A stretch of DNA of 64,000 nt from Pseudarthrobacter sp. NIBRBAC000502770 (GCF_006517815.1 NZ_CP041198.1:930001-994000); one strand, 5' to 3'. Shown: positions 35,283-44,081, counted from the first letter of the stretch. Made by a program: numbers and translations. The notes: a model not told the origin generated them from the letters alone.

Positions 35283-36308
35283 ATTAGCGAGCCAAGAATC
35301 AATGAGCGTATCCGCGTCCCCGAGGTGCGGCTGGTCGGCCCTGCAGGTGAACAGGTAGGAATCGTCCGTATTGAGGATGCCCTGCGCCTGGCTGCCGAGT
35401 CCGACCTTGATCTCGTTGAAGTTGCACCTCAGGCGAAGCCTCCGGTGTGCAAGCTGATGGACTTCGGCAAGTACAAGTACGAGGCCGCGGTCAAGGCACG
35501 TGAGGCCCGGAAGAACCAGACGAACACCGTTCTGAAGGAAATCCGCTTCCGCCTGAAGATCGACACCCACGATTACGAGACCAAGCGCGGCCACGCCCTG
35601 CGCTTCCTCGGTGCCGGGGACAAGGTCAAGGCCATGATCCAGTTCCGTGGCCGTGAGCAGCAGCGTCCGGAGATGGGCATCCGCCTGCTCCAGCGCTTCG
35701 CGGACGACGTCGCCGAAGTCGGCGTGGTGGAGTCCAGCCCCCGCATCGACGGCCGCAACATGGTCATGGTGGTTGGCCCGCTGAAGAACAAGGCTGAGGC
35801 CAAGGCGGAGGCACGCCGGGCAACCCAGCGCGCCGAGGCCAAGGCCCAGAACGAAGCCAAGGCTGCAGGACGCGTTGACACCTCCGGCCAGGACCAGACC
35901 CCCATGACGCAGTCACTGGCGGACCTCCTGCCGGAAGGCTTCACCGTGTCCACCGAGCCGGAGGCACCTGCCGCCGACAACGCTCCGGCCGAAGCGCCTG
36001 CTGCCGCTCCTGAGCAGGACGCTCCGAAGCAGGAAGCGCCCAAGGCCCAGGCTCCGAAGCAGGAGGCCCCCAAGGCTCCGGCTCCGAAGCAGGAAGCGCC
36101 GAAGGCTGCTGCACCCAAGGCTGCTGCACCGAAGGCCGCCGCGCCGGCGCCCAAGCCTGCAGCTGCCGCCAAGCCGGAAGCGGCTGCGCCGAAGCCGGCC
36201 GGTGTGCCTGCGCCGCCCAAGCCGGTGGCCAGGCCTGCTGCACCGAAGCCTGCTGCACGTCCTGCCCCCAAGGCAGTGCCGAAGCCGGCCGGTAAGAAGA
36301 CCAACTAG
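35283..36308 (+). CDS. infC: Translation initiation factor IF-3
   Basis: A 341-residue IF-3. The N domain begins [20 protein letters not shown] and the C domain contains [25 protein letters not shown] and [19 protein letters not shown]. The start is ATT 35283, 7 nt after AGGAG; a rare start codon is a known infC feature and lets IF-3 limit its own synthesis. No ATG, GTG or TTG fits the family N terminus. Residues past about 205 form a long Ala/Pro/Lys tail with repeats of the type APKQEAPKA, seen in actinobacterial IF-3 proteins. It leads infC-rpmI-rplT. Confidence 0.93.
   Translation: MSEPRINERIRVPEVRLVGPAGEQVGIVRIEDALRLAAESDLDLVEVAPQAKPPVCKLMDFGKYKYEAAVKAREARKNQTNTVLKEIRFRLKIDTHDYETKRGHALRFLGAGDKVKAMIQFRGREQQRPEMGIRLLQRFADDVAEVGVVESSPRIDGRNMVMVVGPLKNKAEAKAEARRATQRAEAKAQNEAKAAGRVDTSGQDQTPMTQSLADLLPEGFTVSTEPEAPAADNAPAEAPAAAPEQDAPKQEAPKAQAPKQEAPKAPAPKQEAPKAAAPKAAAPKAAAPAPKPAAAAKPEAAAPKPAGVPAPPKPVARPAAPKPAARPAPKAVPKPAGKKTN
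36020..36300 (+). repeat. Degenerate tandem repeat coding the IF-3 tail
   Basis: Imperfect repeats of about 18-30 bp encode alternating PKQEAPKA and PKAAAPKP-type units in frame. Unit lengths are multiples of 3, so length changes would keep the frame. Confidence 0.6.
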
Positions 36309-36424
36309 TTCACAGCTGCCGGGCCTGTTCCGGCAGTCAGCAACCAGCATGCTGCCCGCGGGGGTGGCTGCGCGATAGAACTGCCGGCCCCCGGGCCCGC
36401 AGAAACGTAAGGAGATCGGTTCCC

Positions 36425-36619
36425 ATGCCGAAGATGAAGACCCACAGTGGTGCTAAGAAGCGCTTCAAGCTGACCGGCAGCGGCAAGCTGCGCCGCCAGC
36501 AGGCCAACCGCCGCCACTACCTGGAGCACAAGTCCAGCCGCCTGACCCGCCGCCTTGCCGGCGACAAGATCGTCTTCAAGGGCGACGCCAAGGTCATCCG
36601 GAAGATGCTCGGCATCTAG
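36425..36619 (+). CDS. rpmI: 50S ribosomal protein L35
   Basis: A 64-residue, highly basic protein beginning [21 protein letters not shown], the universal L35 N terminus, and ending RKMLGI. The ribosome site is AAGGAG, about 10 nt before ATG 36425. Middle gene of infC-rpmI-rplT. Confidence 0.97.
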   Translation: MPKMKTHSGAKKRFKLTGSGKLRRQQANRRHYLEHKSSRLTRRLAGDKIVFKGDAKVIRKMLGI

Positions 36620-36737
36620 TTTCCAAGTTTATTGATGGGCCGCCCGCCGGTGGTCCGTCACCTGCCAAACAGCCTTCTCAGGCCGCCGGGACACCGGCAA
36701 CAGATGCTTGGGATCAGATTTTCGAAGGAGTACGCAC

Positions 36738-37127
36738 GTGGCACGTGTGAAGAGGGCGGTCAACGCCCATAAGAAGCGCCGGGTTGTTCTTGAACGGGCG
36801 AAGGGTTACCGCGGACAGCGTTCGCGCCTGTACCGCAAGGCCAAAGAGCAGCTGCTGCACTCGTTTGTGTACAGCTACGGTGACCGCAAGAAGAAGAAGG
36901 GCGACTTCCGCCGCCTGTGGATCCAGCGCATCAACGCTGCGTCCCGCGCCAATGGCCTCACCTACAACCGCCTCATCCAGGGCCTGAAGGCCGCCGAGGT
37001 TGAGGTTGACCGCCGCATGCTGGCCGAGCTTGCCGTCTCCGACGCCAACGCTTTCGCCGCACTGGTCCAGGTGGCCAAGGACTCCCTGCCGGCAGACACC
37101 TCCGCCAAGAAGGTTGCCGCAGCCTAG
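36738..37127 (+). CDS. rplT: 50S ribosomal protein L20
   Basis: A 129-residue rRNA-binding protein with the usual [15 protein letters not shown] start, [15 protein letters not shown] and [20 protein letters not shown]. Start GTG 36738 is 7 nt after AAGGAG (36725-36730). L20 is the autogenous repressor of this operon in several bacteria, acting on leader RNA. The C terminus has a short Ala/Lys extension. Confidence 0.97.
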   Translation: MARVKRAVNAHKKRRVVLERAKGYRGQRSRLYRKAKEQLLHSFVYSYGDRKKKKGDFRRLWIQRINAASRANGLTYNRLIQGLKAAEVEVDRRMLAELAVSDANAFAALVQVAKDSLPADTSAKKVAAA

Positions 37128-37184
37128 CAGCCGCTGCCGCCCCTCGCCTGAGGGGCCAGTTCAGGAACTGGAAGCGTCAGCTAC

Positions 37185-37196
37185 TACAGTTCTTGT
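37185..37196 (+). promoter_or_regulatory. Putative leaderless promoter of the TrmH-family gene
   Basis: TACAGT at 37185-37190 and a 6-nt gap to ATG 37197. Confidence 0.45.
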
Positions 37197-38120
37197 ATGA
37201 ACGAATCCGGGCGCCCGCAAGATCTTCCACTGTCCAACCCCCGAGCCGATCGGGTCAGGGACGTGGCAAAGCTTGCAGGGCGCCCGGCCCGTTTAAAGCG
37301 CGGCCAGTTCCTTGCGGAGGGGCCGCAGGCTGTCCGGGAAGCCCTCAAGCTCCACCAGCAGCGCCTCGCGGCGGGAGCGCCCGGAGTGGTCACCGAGGTC
37401 TTCGCCAGCGAAAGCTGCCTGGACCGCTTCCCCGAATTCGAAGAGCTCGCCGAAGGCACCAACGCCCGGCTGGCCACCGACGAGGTCCTGGCAGCCATGG
37501 CGGACACCGTCAACCCGCAGGGAATCGTGGCCGTCTGCAGGTTCGTGGACGTTGCCTTGGCGGACGTGCTCGACGCCGGCCCGCGCCTGATTGCCGTGCT
37601 GTGCCAGGTCCGGGACCCGGGAAACGCAGGCACCGTGCTGCGTGCGGCCGATTCGGCGGGCGCGGACGCCGTCATCTTCACAGCGTCCAGCGTTGATATC
37701 TACAACCCCAAGGCTGTCCGCTCCACCGCGGGGTCGCTGTTCCATCTGCCGGTCGTCCTGGCCGCAGATCCCGCGGAACTTGCTGCCGCCTGCAAGGCCC
37801 GGGGCATCGGTGTCCTCGCTGCCGACGGTTACGGGCAGCTGGACCTCGATGTCCTGCAGGACGAGAACGCCCGCCGCAGGCTCACCGGAGCCGGCCCCGG
37901 ATCTGATTACGACCTCGCTGCACCTACCGCCTGGTTCTTTGGGAACGAGGCCCAGGGGCTCTCCGAGGCGGAGCTTGAACTGGCAGACCACCGGGTTGCG
38001 GTTCCGGTGTACGGTGCGGCCGAAAGCCTCAATCTTGGGACCGCAGCCACCGTGTGCCTCTACGCCAGCGCCCGATCCCAGCGCCGCCCCGCCCCGCTCG
38101 CCCAGGACCACAACGGCTAG
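37197..38120 (+). CDS. TrmH/SpoU family RNA 2'-O-methyltransferase
   Basis: A 307-residue SPOUT methyltransferase. The N-terminal substrate-binding domain reads VAKLAGRPARLKRGQFLAEGPQAVREAL; the three knot motifs are DPGNAGTVLRAADSAGADAV, WFFGNEAQGLSE and SLNLGTAATVCLY. Members act on 23S rRNA or tRNA ribose; the target cannot be told here. Its place right after rplT is common in actinobacteria and fits an rRNA target. Confidence 0.9.
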   Translation: MNESGRPQDLPLSNPRADRVRDVAKLAGRPARLKRGQFLAEGPQAVREALKLHQQRLAAGAPGVVTEVFASESCLDRFPEFEELAEGTNARLATDEVLAAMADTVNPQGIVAVCRFVDVALADVLDAGPRLIAVLCQVRDPGNAGTVLRAADSAGADAVIFTASSVDIYNPKAVRSTAGSLFHLPVVLAADPAELAAACKARGIGVLAADGYGQLDLDVLQDENARRRLTGAGPGSDYDLAAPTAWFFGNEAQGLSEAELELADHRVAVPVYGAAESLNLGTAATVCLYASARSQRRPAPLAQDHNG

Positions 38121-38140
38121 TGCGTCCGGGCACAAAGAAA

Positions 38141-38160
38141 GGCCCCGGAAATCCGGGGCC
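38141..38160. terminator. Bidirectional terminator after the TrmH-family gene
   Basis: GGCCCCGG-AAAT-CCGGGGCC, an 8-bp stem with a 4-nt loop between convergent genes. Confidence 0.65.
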
Positions 38161-38185
38161 CATTGACTGTTGCTGGACAGATTGA

Positions 38186-38461
38186 TCAGGGTGCGCGAGT
38201 GGCTTTCCCGCGTCCGGTGACGGCTCCGTAGATGCCGGCGACAACCAGGCCGCCAACAATAGCGAGAATCCAGGTGCCGAGGTCGAAGAAGGCAAGATCG
38301 CCCTTGTTGAACAGGAGGCTGCCAATCCAGCCGCCAACGATGGCTCCAACGACACCCAGGATGAGGCTGGTGACCCAGCCGCCGCCGACCCGTCCGGGCA
38401 TAACGGCCTTAACGATGGCCCCGACAATCAGGCCCAGGATAATCCAAGCAAGAAAACCCAT
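38186..38461 (-). CDS. GlsB/YeaQ/YmgE family membrane stress protein
   Basis: A 91-residue protein of three hydrophobic segments with the glycine-rich family pattern: GFLAWIILGLIVGAIVKAVMPGR, SLILGVVGAIVGGWIGSLLF and WILAIVGGLVVAGIYGAV. AAGGAGG lies about 5 nt before the ATG, one of the strongest ribosome sites in the window. The family is linked to envelope and general stress; the exact role is unknown. Confidence 0.88.
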   Translation of the reverse strand: MGFLAWIILGLIVGAIVKAVMPGRVGGGWVTSLILGVVGAIVGGWIGSLLFNKGDLAFFDLGTWILAIVGGLVVAGIYGAVTGRGKATRAP

Positions 38462-38639
38462 GTCTCCTCCTTATTGTGACCGGGATTAATAGTCCCGATG
38501 AGCCTCAAGCTAACATACCCACCCGGCAAAGTCAGTAGCTCCAAAGCGGGCGTTGCCGCATCGTTAAGACCCGTCACGGGAGGTCTGTTCACTGCTGCCG
38601 CACCGGCGAAGGGACGGCCGGGACCAGAGCCCGGGCCGC

Positions 38640-39848
38640 TCAGGCAGCGAGCGGCCTTTTGCGTTCCAGCAGTCCGCTGAGCAGGGCGACGCCGAAGCCG
38701 AGGACCGCAAGGACAGCGCCCACCAGCGCGGGGGCGACGAAGCCCCACCCGAGCGCAATGACAAGCCCCCCGAGGAATGCGCCGAGTGCGTTGGCAACGT
38801 TCAGCGCGGCATGGTTGAGGGACGATGCCAGCGACGGTGCGTCGGGCGAGGCGTCGAGGAGGCGGGTCTGGAGTGCCGGGATCAGCATGGAGCCGGAGGC
38901 GCCCACCACGAACACCATCACCATGGCGCTCCACGGCCAGTGGGCTGCCACCGCGTAAACCACCAGGGCCACGGCAATGGCCGGGAGGACGCGGTGGAGC
39001 GTGCCCATCACGGATTTGTCGGCCAGCCTGCCCCCCACGATGTTTCCGGCCACCATGCCCAACCCGTAGAGAGCCACCACCAGGGGGAGCAGCCCCGGCG
39101 GGATGCCGGCAACAGCCGTCATGGTGTGCGCGATGTAGGTGTAGGTGGCGAAGAAGCCGCCGAAGCCGACGATGCCCACCAGGAGGGCCAGCCAGACCTG
39201 GAGCCGCTTGAGGGCGCCGAGTTCACGGCGGATGCTCGCGTCAGGGTGCGCGGCCTGGAACGGGACAAACTTCCACACCATGAGCAGTGCCACCAGGCCG
39301 ATGGCGCCCACCAGGACAAACAGCAGGCGCCAGCCGAAAGTCTGGCCCAGCCACGTGGCGAACGGTACGCCCACCACGTTGGAGACGCTGAGGCCGGCCA
39401 TGACCATGGAGATGGCCCAGCCCCGCCGGGTGGGGGGCACCAAGGATGCAGCGATCACGGCGGCAACTCCGAAGAACGCCCCGTGGGGCAGCCCGGCGGC
39501 AAAGCGGGACACGAGCATCGACCCGTAGTCGGGGGCCATGAATGAGGTCAGATTGGCCACCGTGAAGAACAGCAGCAGGCCCAGGGCCAGGCTCTTGCGG
39601 GGCAGTTTGGCGCCGACGGCGGCCAGCAGCGGAGCCCCGACCACCACTCCCAGCGCGTACGCGGAGATCAGGTGCCCGGCTTCAGGGGTGCTGATCCCAA
39701 GGCCCTGCTCCACTTCCTTGAGCAGGCCCATCATGGTGAACTCGGTGACGCCGATGCCCACGCCACCCATGGCCAGCGCAAAGATGGCCATGCCGACGCG
39801 GGGAGTCGTGGTGCGGGCTGCCGTGGACGGGGAGAGGACGCTGCTCAT
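38640..39848 (-). CDS. MFS transporter, AraJ/YdhP-like drug or sugar efflux type
   Basis: A 402-residue, 12-helix transporter. AIFALAMGGVGIGVTEFTMMGLL with LGISTPEAGHLISAYALGVVVGAPLLAAVGAKLPRK is the typical start of the AraJ/Bcr-like DHA1 group. It also shows FAAGLPHGAFFGVAAVIAASLVPPTRRGWA and VGVPFATWLGQTFGWR. ATG 39848 is chosen over an upstream start that would add a Pro/Arg stretch without family character. Substrate unknown. Convergent with nothing; 160 bp separate it from the Nudix gene. Confidence 0.87.
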   Translation of the reverse strand: MSSVLSPSTAARTTTPRVGMAIFALAMGGVGIGVTEFTMMGLLKEVEQGLGISTPEAGHLISAYALGVVVGAPLLAAVGAKLPRKSLALGLLLFFTVANLTSFMAPDYGSMLVSRFAAGLPHGAFFGVAAVIAASLVPPTRRGWAISMVMAGLSVSNVVGVPFATWLGQTFGWRLLFVLVGAIGLVALLMVWKFVPFQAAHPDASIRRELGALKRLQVWLALLVGIVGFGGFFATYTYIAHTMTAVAGIPPGLLPLVVALYGLGMVAGNIVGGRLADKSVMGTLHRVLPAIAVALVVYAVAAHWPWSAMVMVFVVGASGSMLIPALQTRLLDASPDAPSLASSLNHAALNVANALGAFLGGLVIALGWGFVAPALVGAVLAVLGFGVALLSGLLERKRPLAA

Positions 39849-39997
39849 ATGCCTGCTTTTCTGAAGGTGGAACCGGAAAGGGGACGGACGCCACGGCAAT
39901 GGGGCAGGAAGGTCCGGACAGTGGGGCAAACCCTGGGGGGCGGGCCACTATTCCCCCTGAGGGAGATGCCGTTCCGGGCCCCTCCCATTGTCGCCCA

Positions 39998-40009
39998 TAG
40001 AATGGGGCG
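39998..40009 (+). promoter_or_regulatory. Putative leaderless promoter of the Nudix gene
   Basis: TAGAAT at 39998-40003 and a 6-nt gap to GTG 40010. Confidence 0.45.
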
Positions 40010-40498
40010 GTGACTGGACTGATACAGGTGGTTGGCGGGGCAGTAGTGGATACGCTGGCCAATCCGGGGGCGTTGCTGGTGGCACGGCGGAGCGCTCCGG
40101 AGCATTTGGCCGGGCTGTGGGAGTTCCCGGGCGGCAAGGTGGAACCCGGTGAGGCTCCCGAAGCGGCGCTGGTGCGCGAACTGGCCGAGGAGCTGGGAAT
40201 CGGCGTGCGGCTGGGAGCAGAGCTGCCGGCGGAAACCCCGGCCGGCTGGCGCCTCAACGACCGGGCCAGCATGAGGGTGTGGTTCGCCGAGGTGGCCAGT
40301 GGCGAACCCGCGCCGCTTGAAGACCATGACGAACTGCGCTGGATCCGGCTGGAGGACCACGCCGCTGTCCTTGGCCTGCCTTGGATACCGGCCGACTATC
40401 CGATTGTGCACGCACTCCTGGACTCTGTGTCGGCGCTGGTGCCGCAGTCCCCGGTAGAGGACCGGCCTGCAGGCGGGGCCAACGCCAAAACCGGCTAA
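40010..40498 (+). CDS. Nudix hydrolase, MutT/8-oxo-dGTP diphosphatase type
   Basis: A 162-residue protein with a full Nudix box, GGKVEPGEAPEAALVRELAEELGI, preceded by VARRSAPEHLAGLWEFP. It is the size and pattern of CTP/8-oxo-dGTP pyrophosphohydrolases that clean the nucleotide pool. The C-terminal EDHDELRWIRLEDHAAVLGLPWIPAD is MutT-like. The stop codon overlaps the stop of the convergent radical SAM gene by 4 bp. Confidence 0.88.
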   Translation: MTGLIQVVGGAVVDTLANPGALLVARRSAPEHLAGLWEFPGGKVEPGEAPEAALVRELAEELGIGVRLGAELPAETPAGWRLNDRASMRVWFAEVASGEPAPLEDHDELRWIRLEDHAAVLGLPWIPADYPIVHALLDSVSALVPQSPVEDRPAGGANAKTG

Positions 40499-41613
40499 AA
40501 GAGGGAATCCTGCACGGCTGTCCCGGACACCGAAGAAGTCATCGCGGGGGAGCCTGCAAGGGGTCCGCCGGGAACCGCGGTGGGAATGCTCCCCGCCGGG
40601 TACGCCGCTTCCTCGGCCCGTGGATCGTCAAGGTCCCTGTGGCTGAAGCCGGAGGAGTGCGTAAAGCCGTAGCGGGCCTTGAAGTAGCGGACCTTGCCCG
40701 CAAGCCACGTCCGGTACTCCTTGGATGCATAGGAACCGGTGCCGTAGAGCCGCCGGTAGCGCCCGGCCAGTTCAGGATGGTTGGCGGCGATCCACTTCAT
40801 GAACCATTCCCTGGTGCCCGGCTTCAGGTACAGGGCGCCGGCGGTGACGCCGGTTGCTCCGGCGGCGGCCAGGGAAGCGAACAGGGCATCCAGGGCTTCG
40901 TCGCTGTCGGAGAGCCACGGCAGGATGGGCATGGCCATCACGCCGCAGGGCAGGCCTGCCTCGCGCAGCCGGGACACCAGTTTGAGGCGGGCCCGGGGCC
41001 CGGGAGTGCCGGGTTCGATGGCCTCGGAGAGAGCTTCGTCGGTCATGGCCAGGGAGATGCCAAGTCCCACGGGTACCTGGGCAGCGGCGCGCTTGAGCAA
41101 GGGAATGTCACGTGCCAGCAGGGTCCCCTTGGTGAGGATGGACAGGGGAGTGCCGGATTCCGCCAGGGCATTGATGATGCCAGGCATGAGGCGGTACCTG
41201 CCCTCGGCCCGCTGGTAGGGGTCGGTGTTGGTGCCCAGCGCCACCTGCTGGCGCGTCCAGGAGGCCTTGTTAAGTTCCTTCCGGAGGACTTCCGCGGCGT
41301 TGACCTTCACCACCACCTGGCTGTCGAAGTCCATGCCGGCGTCGAAGTCCAGGTAGGTGTGGCTCTTGCGGGCAAAGCAGTAGACGCAGGCGTGGCTGCA
41401 GCCGCGGTAGGGATTCACTGTCCACTCGAAAGGCATCTTCGATCCCGCCGGGACCCTGTTGAGCACAGATTTTGCGGTGACCTCGTGGAACGTGATCCCG
41501 GCGAACTCGGGGGTGGTGACGGACCGGACCAGACCGGCAAGCGGAAGCAGCGCGGGGCCGGGTCCTCCTGCGGCATCCGGCGTGGGCACCAGTGCTTGCG
41601 CTTCCCATCTCAT
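40495..41613 (-). CDS. Radical SAM protein (Rv2578c-like), SOS-boxed
   Basis: A 372-residue protein with the radical SAM cluster motif C-S-H-A-C-V-Y-C in NPYRGCSHACVYCFARKSHTYLDFDAGMDF, typical of the Rv2578c/SplB-like photoproduct-lyase-related group. It also has GTNTDPYQRAEGRYRLMPGI and LTKGTLLARDIPLL. ATG 41613 gives the family N terminus (MRWEAQAL), and a LexA box ends 9 nt upstream. Rv2578c of Mycobacterium tuberculosis is reported LexA-regulated, so a DNA damage role is likely, but the reaction is unknown. Confidence 0.85.
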   Translation of the reverse strand: MRWEAQALVPTPDAAGGPGPALLPLAGLVRSVTTPEFAGITFHEVTAKSVLNRVPAGSKMPFEWTVNPYRGCSHACVYCFARKSHTYLDFDAGMDFDSQVVVKVNAAEVLRKELNKASWTRQQVALGTNTDPYQRAEGRYRLMPGIINALAESGTPLSILTKGTLLARDIPLLKRAAAQVPVGLGISLAMTDEALSEAIEPGTPGPRARLKLVSRLREAGLPCGVMAMPILPWLSDSDEALDALFASLAAAGATGVTAGALYLKPGTREWFMKWIAANHPELAGRYRRLYGTGSYASKEYRTWLAGKVRYFKARYGFTHSSGFSHRDLDDPRAEEAAYPAGSIPTAVPGGPLAGSPAMTSSVSGTAVQDSLF

Positions 41614-41621
41614 GGCACCAT

Positions 41622-41637
41622 TCGAAAACATGTTCGA
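41622..41637. promoter_or_regulatory. LexA box upstream of the radical SAM gene
   Basis: TCGAAAACATGTTCGA (plus strand), nearly perfectly palindromic, 9-24 nt upstream of the start codon on the minus strand, where it would cover the promoter of a leaderless or short-leader mRNA. Confidence 0.85.
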
Positions 41638-41708
41638 ATTTAAGTCAAGGCGCCACGCAGTCCAGCCCAGGCGAAACAACGGCTCGACGCGGCGGGTACG
41701 GCTGCGGG

Positions 41709-42368
41709 CTAGGGCAGCAGCTCCCAGGTGACGGTGACGGCTGCCTCCACCCGGTTCAGGCCCAATTCAACCTGTGGCCCTTCCGTGGCGGATGCCCGCT
41801 GCAAACCGGCAAGCGGCACCGGTCCCGGGGCCGGGCGCTGGTCGGTGACGGACAGGACACTGCCCAGGCCGGCCGAGGCCAATGCGGCATACTGCGCAGC
41901 GGAACTGAGCGCGTCCTGCCATGCAGCGTCACGGGCCTGTGCCCGGACCCCCGAGTCGTCCGAAAGGACCAGCTGCAGGCTGTTGAGGCGGACATTGTCC
42001 CCGGCCGTGTGGACGGCTGCGGAAACGGTGGCGGCCGCGCTGCCTGGGTCCCGCAGCCTGACCGCGAGGCTGCTGGAGGCTATGTAGCCCACAAGCCGCT
42101 GGCCTTCACCGTCCCGCCAGGCGAGGTCGGCGCGGACAGCAAGGCCGGCCGAGCGGATATCGTCCGGCCCAACACCCCGGCTGCGGAGGGCCGAGCCAAC
42201 TGCCGCCAGGTCCTTGCCTGCTGCCGCGTAAGCTTCAACGACCGATTCGGCGCGGCACTCGACACCTATGGAGACAAGCATCAGGTCCGGTGCGGCTTCC
42301 GCCCATCCGGTCCCCGTGACGGTGATGGTCCCCGGATCCCGGCTGGCCTGGGGGTCGCGGCCCGTCAC
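41709..42368 (-). CDS. SIMPL (DUF541) domain-containing protein
   Basis: A 219-residue protein with the SIMPL pattern: ITVTGTGWAEAAPDLMLVSIGVECRAESVVEAYAAAGKDLAAVGSALRSRGVGPDDIRSAGLAV, and the C-terminal LNRVEAAVTVTWEL. No signal peptide is obvious, although the family is usually exported. Start GTG 42368 overlaps the stop of the upstream HEERH gene by 4 bp, so the two are coupled. Function unknown. Confidence 0.82.
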   Translation of the reverse strand: MTGRDPQASRDPGTITVTGTGWAEAAPDLMLVSIGVECRAESVVEAYAAAGKDLAAVGSALRSRGVGPDDIRSAGLAVRADLAWRDGEGQRLVGYIASSSLAVRLRDPGSAAATVSAAVHTAGDNVRLNSLQLVLSDDSGVRAQARDAAWQDALSSAAQYAALASAGLGSVLSVTDQRPAPGPVPLAGLQRASATEGPQVELGLNRVEAAVTVTWELLP

Positions 42369-42817
42369 GGATGCCTCGCCGCCCGGAGCGGGTAGCCGCC
42401 GGCGGCCAGGCCGGCCCGACGCTCAAAGATGTTGGCTGTCCCCGGATTGCCGGTTCGCAGCACGGACCAGCCGGCGGCCACCAGGTATAGGGGGATGAAG
42501 GGCAGCCCCAGGCACCACGCGTACTGGCTGCAATGCCGTTCCTCGTGTCCCAGCAGGGCAGGCCGGGACAACAGGTCCTCGGCCGTGCCGCGGCACAGCA
42601 CCACGTTGCCCAGGGTGTAGGCGCCGGCGAAAGGCAGCCGCCAGCGGTAGCCGGCCGCAATGATCAGCCCGCGCGGGCCGTGCCTGATGTGTGTCCTGGC
42701 GGCAAGGGCGACGGCGAGCCCGGCCAGGGTGCTCCCGTTGAGGAGGTTGGCTGCCCGCCTGAGCCGCTGGGCCGTCGTCGGGCCATTCACCGAACCTGCG
42801 TGCTGCCGCAAAGTCAT
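42365..42817 (-). CDS. Conserved protein with a HEERH motif, function unknown
   Basis: A 150-residue protein with a GHEERHCSQYAWCLGLPFIPLYLVAAGW segment, where H-E-x-x-H resembles a zinc metallopeptidase site running into a hydrophobic helix, and an earlier GLAVALAAR helix. No second zinc ligand can be assigned with confidence. On the minus strand TACCAT sits 6 nt before ATG 42817, another leaderless layout. It is coupled to the SIMPL gene by a 4-bp overlap. Confidence 0.65.
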   Translation of the reverse strand: MTLRQHAGSVNGPTTAQRLRRAANLLNGSTLAGLAVALAARTHIRHGPRGLIIAAGYRWRLPFAGAYTLGNVVLCRGTAEDLLSRPALLGHEERHCSQYAWCLGLPFIPLYLVAAGWSVLRTGNPGTANIFERRAGLAAGGYPLRAARHP

Positions 42818-42844
42818 GAGGCCATGGTAACTGGAGGGTTCTAC

Positions 42845-43017
42845 TAGACTGGAGGGCAGTGGCCGCCGGTCCTTCCGGCGAGCCCTGACCTGGTCATTGA
42901 ATGACACTGACGTTCAGCGCATTCATCCATGACCTGCCGGCGACGGACGGGCCGCGCGGGAAACCGTGCATGGCTGACCGGCTGCCGGCAGCCACGACTC
43001 GTAGCTAAGAACAGTAG
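42845..43017 (+). promoter_or_regulatory. pheS upstream region with possible leader ORFs
   Basis: TAGACT at 42845-42850 is a candidate -10. The expected 160-nt leader contains a 9-codon frame from GTG 42859 and a 35-codon frame from ATG 42901 to the TAA at 43006-43008, 9 nt before pheS. The second begins MTLTFSAFIHDL, two Phe in the first eight residues. A CGCCGG/CCGGCG hairpin lies at 42864-42880. Evidence for attenuation is weak. Confidence 0.35.
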
Positions 43018-44079
43018 ATGACTGAAACTTTGCCGGGCGCCGCCATCCCGAACCCCACGGATGAGGCCGCCATCAACGCCGCTGTAGACCAGGCCATCAC
43101 CGCCATCGCCGGTGCGGCCACCCTTGACGAGCTGAAGGCGGTACGCCTGGCCCACAGCGGCGAGAAATCCCCGCTCAGCCTTGCCAACCGCGAAATCGGC
43201 CGGTTGCCCAAGGACCAGAAGGCGCTCGCCGGAAAGCTCATGGGTGCCTCCCGCGGCCGGGTCAACAAGGCGCTCGCCGAGCGCGCCGAAGTGCTCGAAG
43301 CCGAGAACGACGCCCGGATCCTGGTCGAGGAAACCGTTGACGTCACCGCCGCCCCCCGCCGCCGCCGCGCCGGTGCGCGCCACCCGCTGTCCACCCTGCA
43401 GGACCGCGTCGCGGACATCTTCGTGGGCATGGGCTGGGAGATCGCCGAAGGCCCCGAAGTGGAATCCGAATGGTTCAACTTCGACGCCCTGAACTTCAAG
43501 CCCGACCACCCGGCCCGCGAAATGCAGGACACCTTCTTCGTGGAGCCGCCCGAAGCCCACCTGCTGATGCGCACGCACACCTCCCCGGTGCAGGTCCGCT
43601 CCATGCTGGAGCGCGAAGTTCCCATCTACGTGCTCTGCCCGGGCAAGGTGTTCCGCACCGATGAACTGGACGCCACCCACACCCCGGTGTTCCACCAGTT
43701 CGAAGGCCTGGCCATCGACAAGGGCCTGTCCATGGCGGACCTGCTCGGCACCCTGGAGCACTTCACCCGCCAGATGTTCGGTGAGGAGGCAAAGGTCCGC
43801 TTGCGGCCCAACTACTTCCCGTTCACCGAGCCGTCCGCCGAGCTGGACATCTTCCACCCCGGCGCCAAGGGCGGCCCGCGCTGGATCGAGTGGGGCGGCT
43901 GCGGCATGGTCAACCCCAACGTCCTGCGCGCCGCCGGCATCGATCCGGACGTCTATTCAGGTTTTGCCTTCGGCATGGGCATCGAGCGTGCCCTCATGTT
44001 CCGCAACGAGGTTGCCGACATGCACGACATGATCGAAGGCGATGTACGGTTCAGCGAGCACTTCGGGATGGAGATCTAA
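43018..44079 (+). CDS. pheS: Phenylalanine--tRNA ligase alpha subunit
   Basis: The catalytic subunit of the alpha2beta2 enzyme, 353 residues. The N-terminal coiled coil is at about residues 25-105. The class II core has motif 2-like [12 protein letters not shown] with [33 protein letters not shown] and motif 3 [15 protein letters not shown]. Its start ATG 43018 has a weak AAGA-type ribosome site. pheT begins 2 bp after its stop. Confidence 0.96.
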   Translation: MTETLPGAAIPNPTDEAAINAAVDQAITAIAGAATLDELKAVRLAHSGEKSPLSLANREIGRLPKDQKALAGKLMGASRGRVNKALAERAEVLEAENDARILVEETVDVTAAPRRRRAGARHPLSTLQDRVADIFVGMGWEIAEGPEVESEWFNFDALNFKPDHPAREMQDTFFVEPPEAHLLMRTHTSPVQVRSMLEREVPIYVLCPGKVFRTDELDATHTPVFHQFEGLAIDKGLSMADLLGTLEHFTRQMFGEEAKVRLRPNYFPFTEPSAELDIFHPGAKGGPRWIEWGGCGMVNPNVLRAAGIDPDVYSGFAFGMGIERALMFRNEVADMHDMIEGDVRFSEHFGMEI

Positions 44080-44081
44080 CA

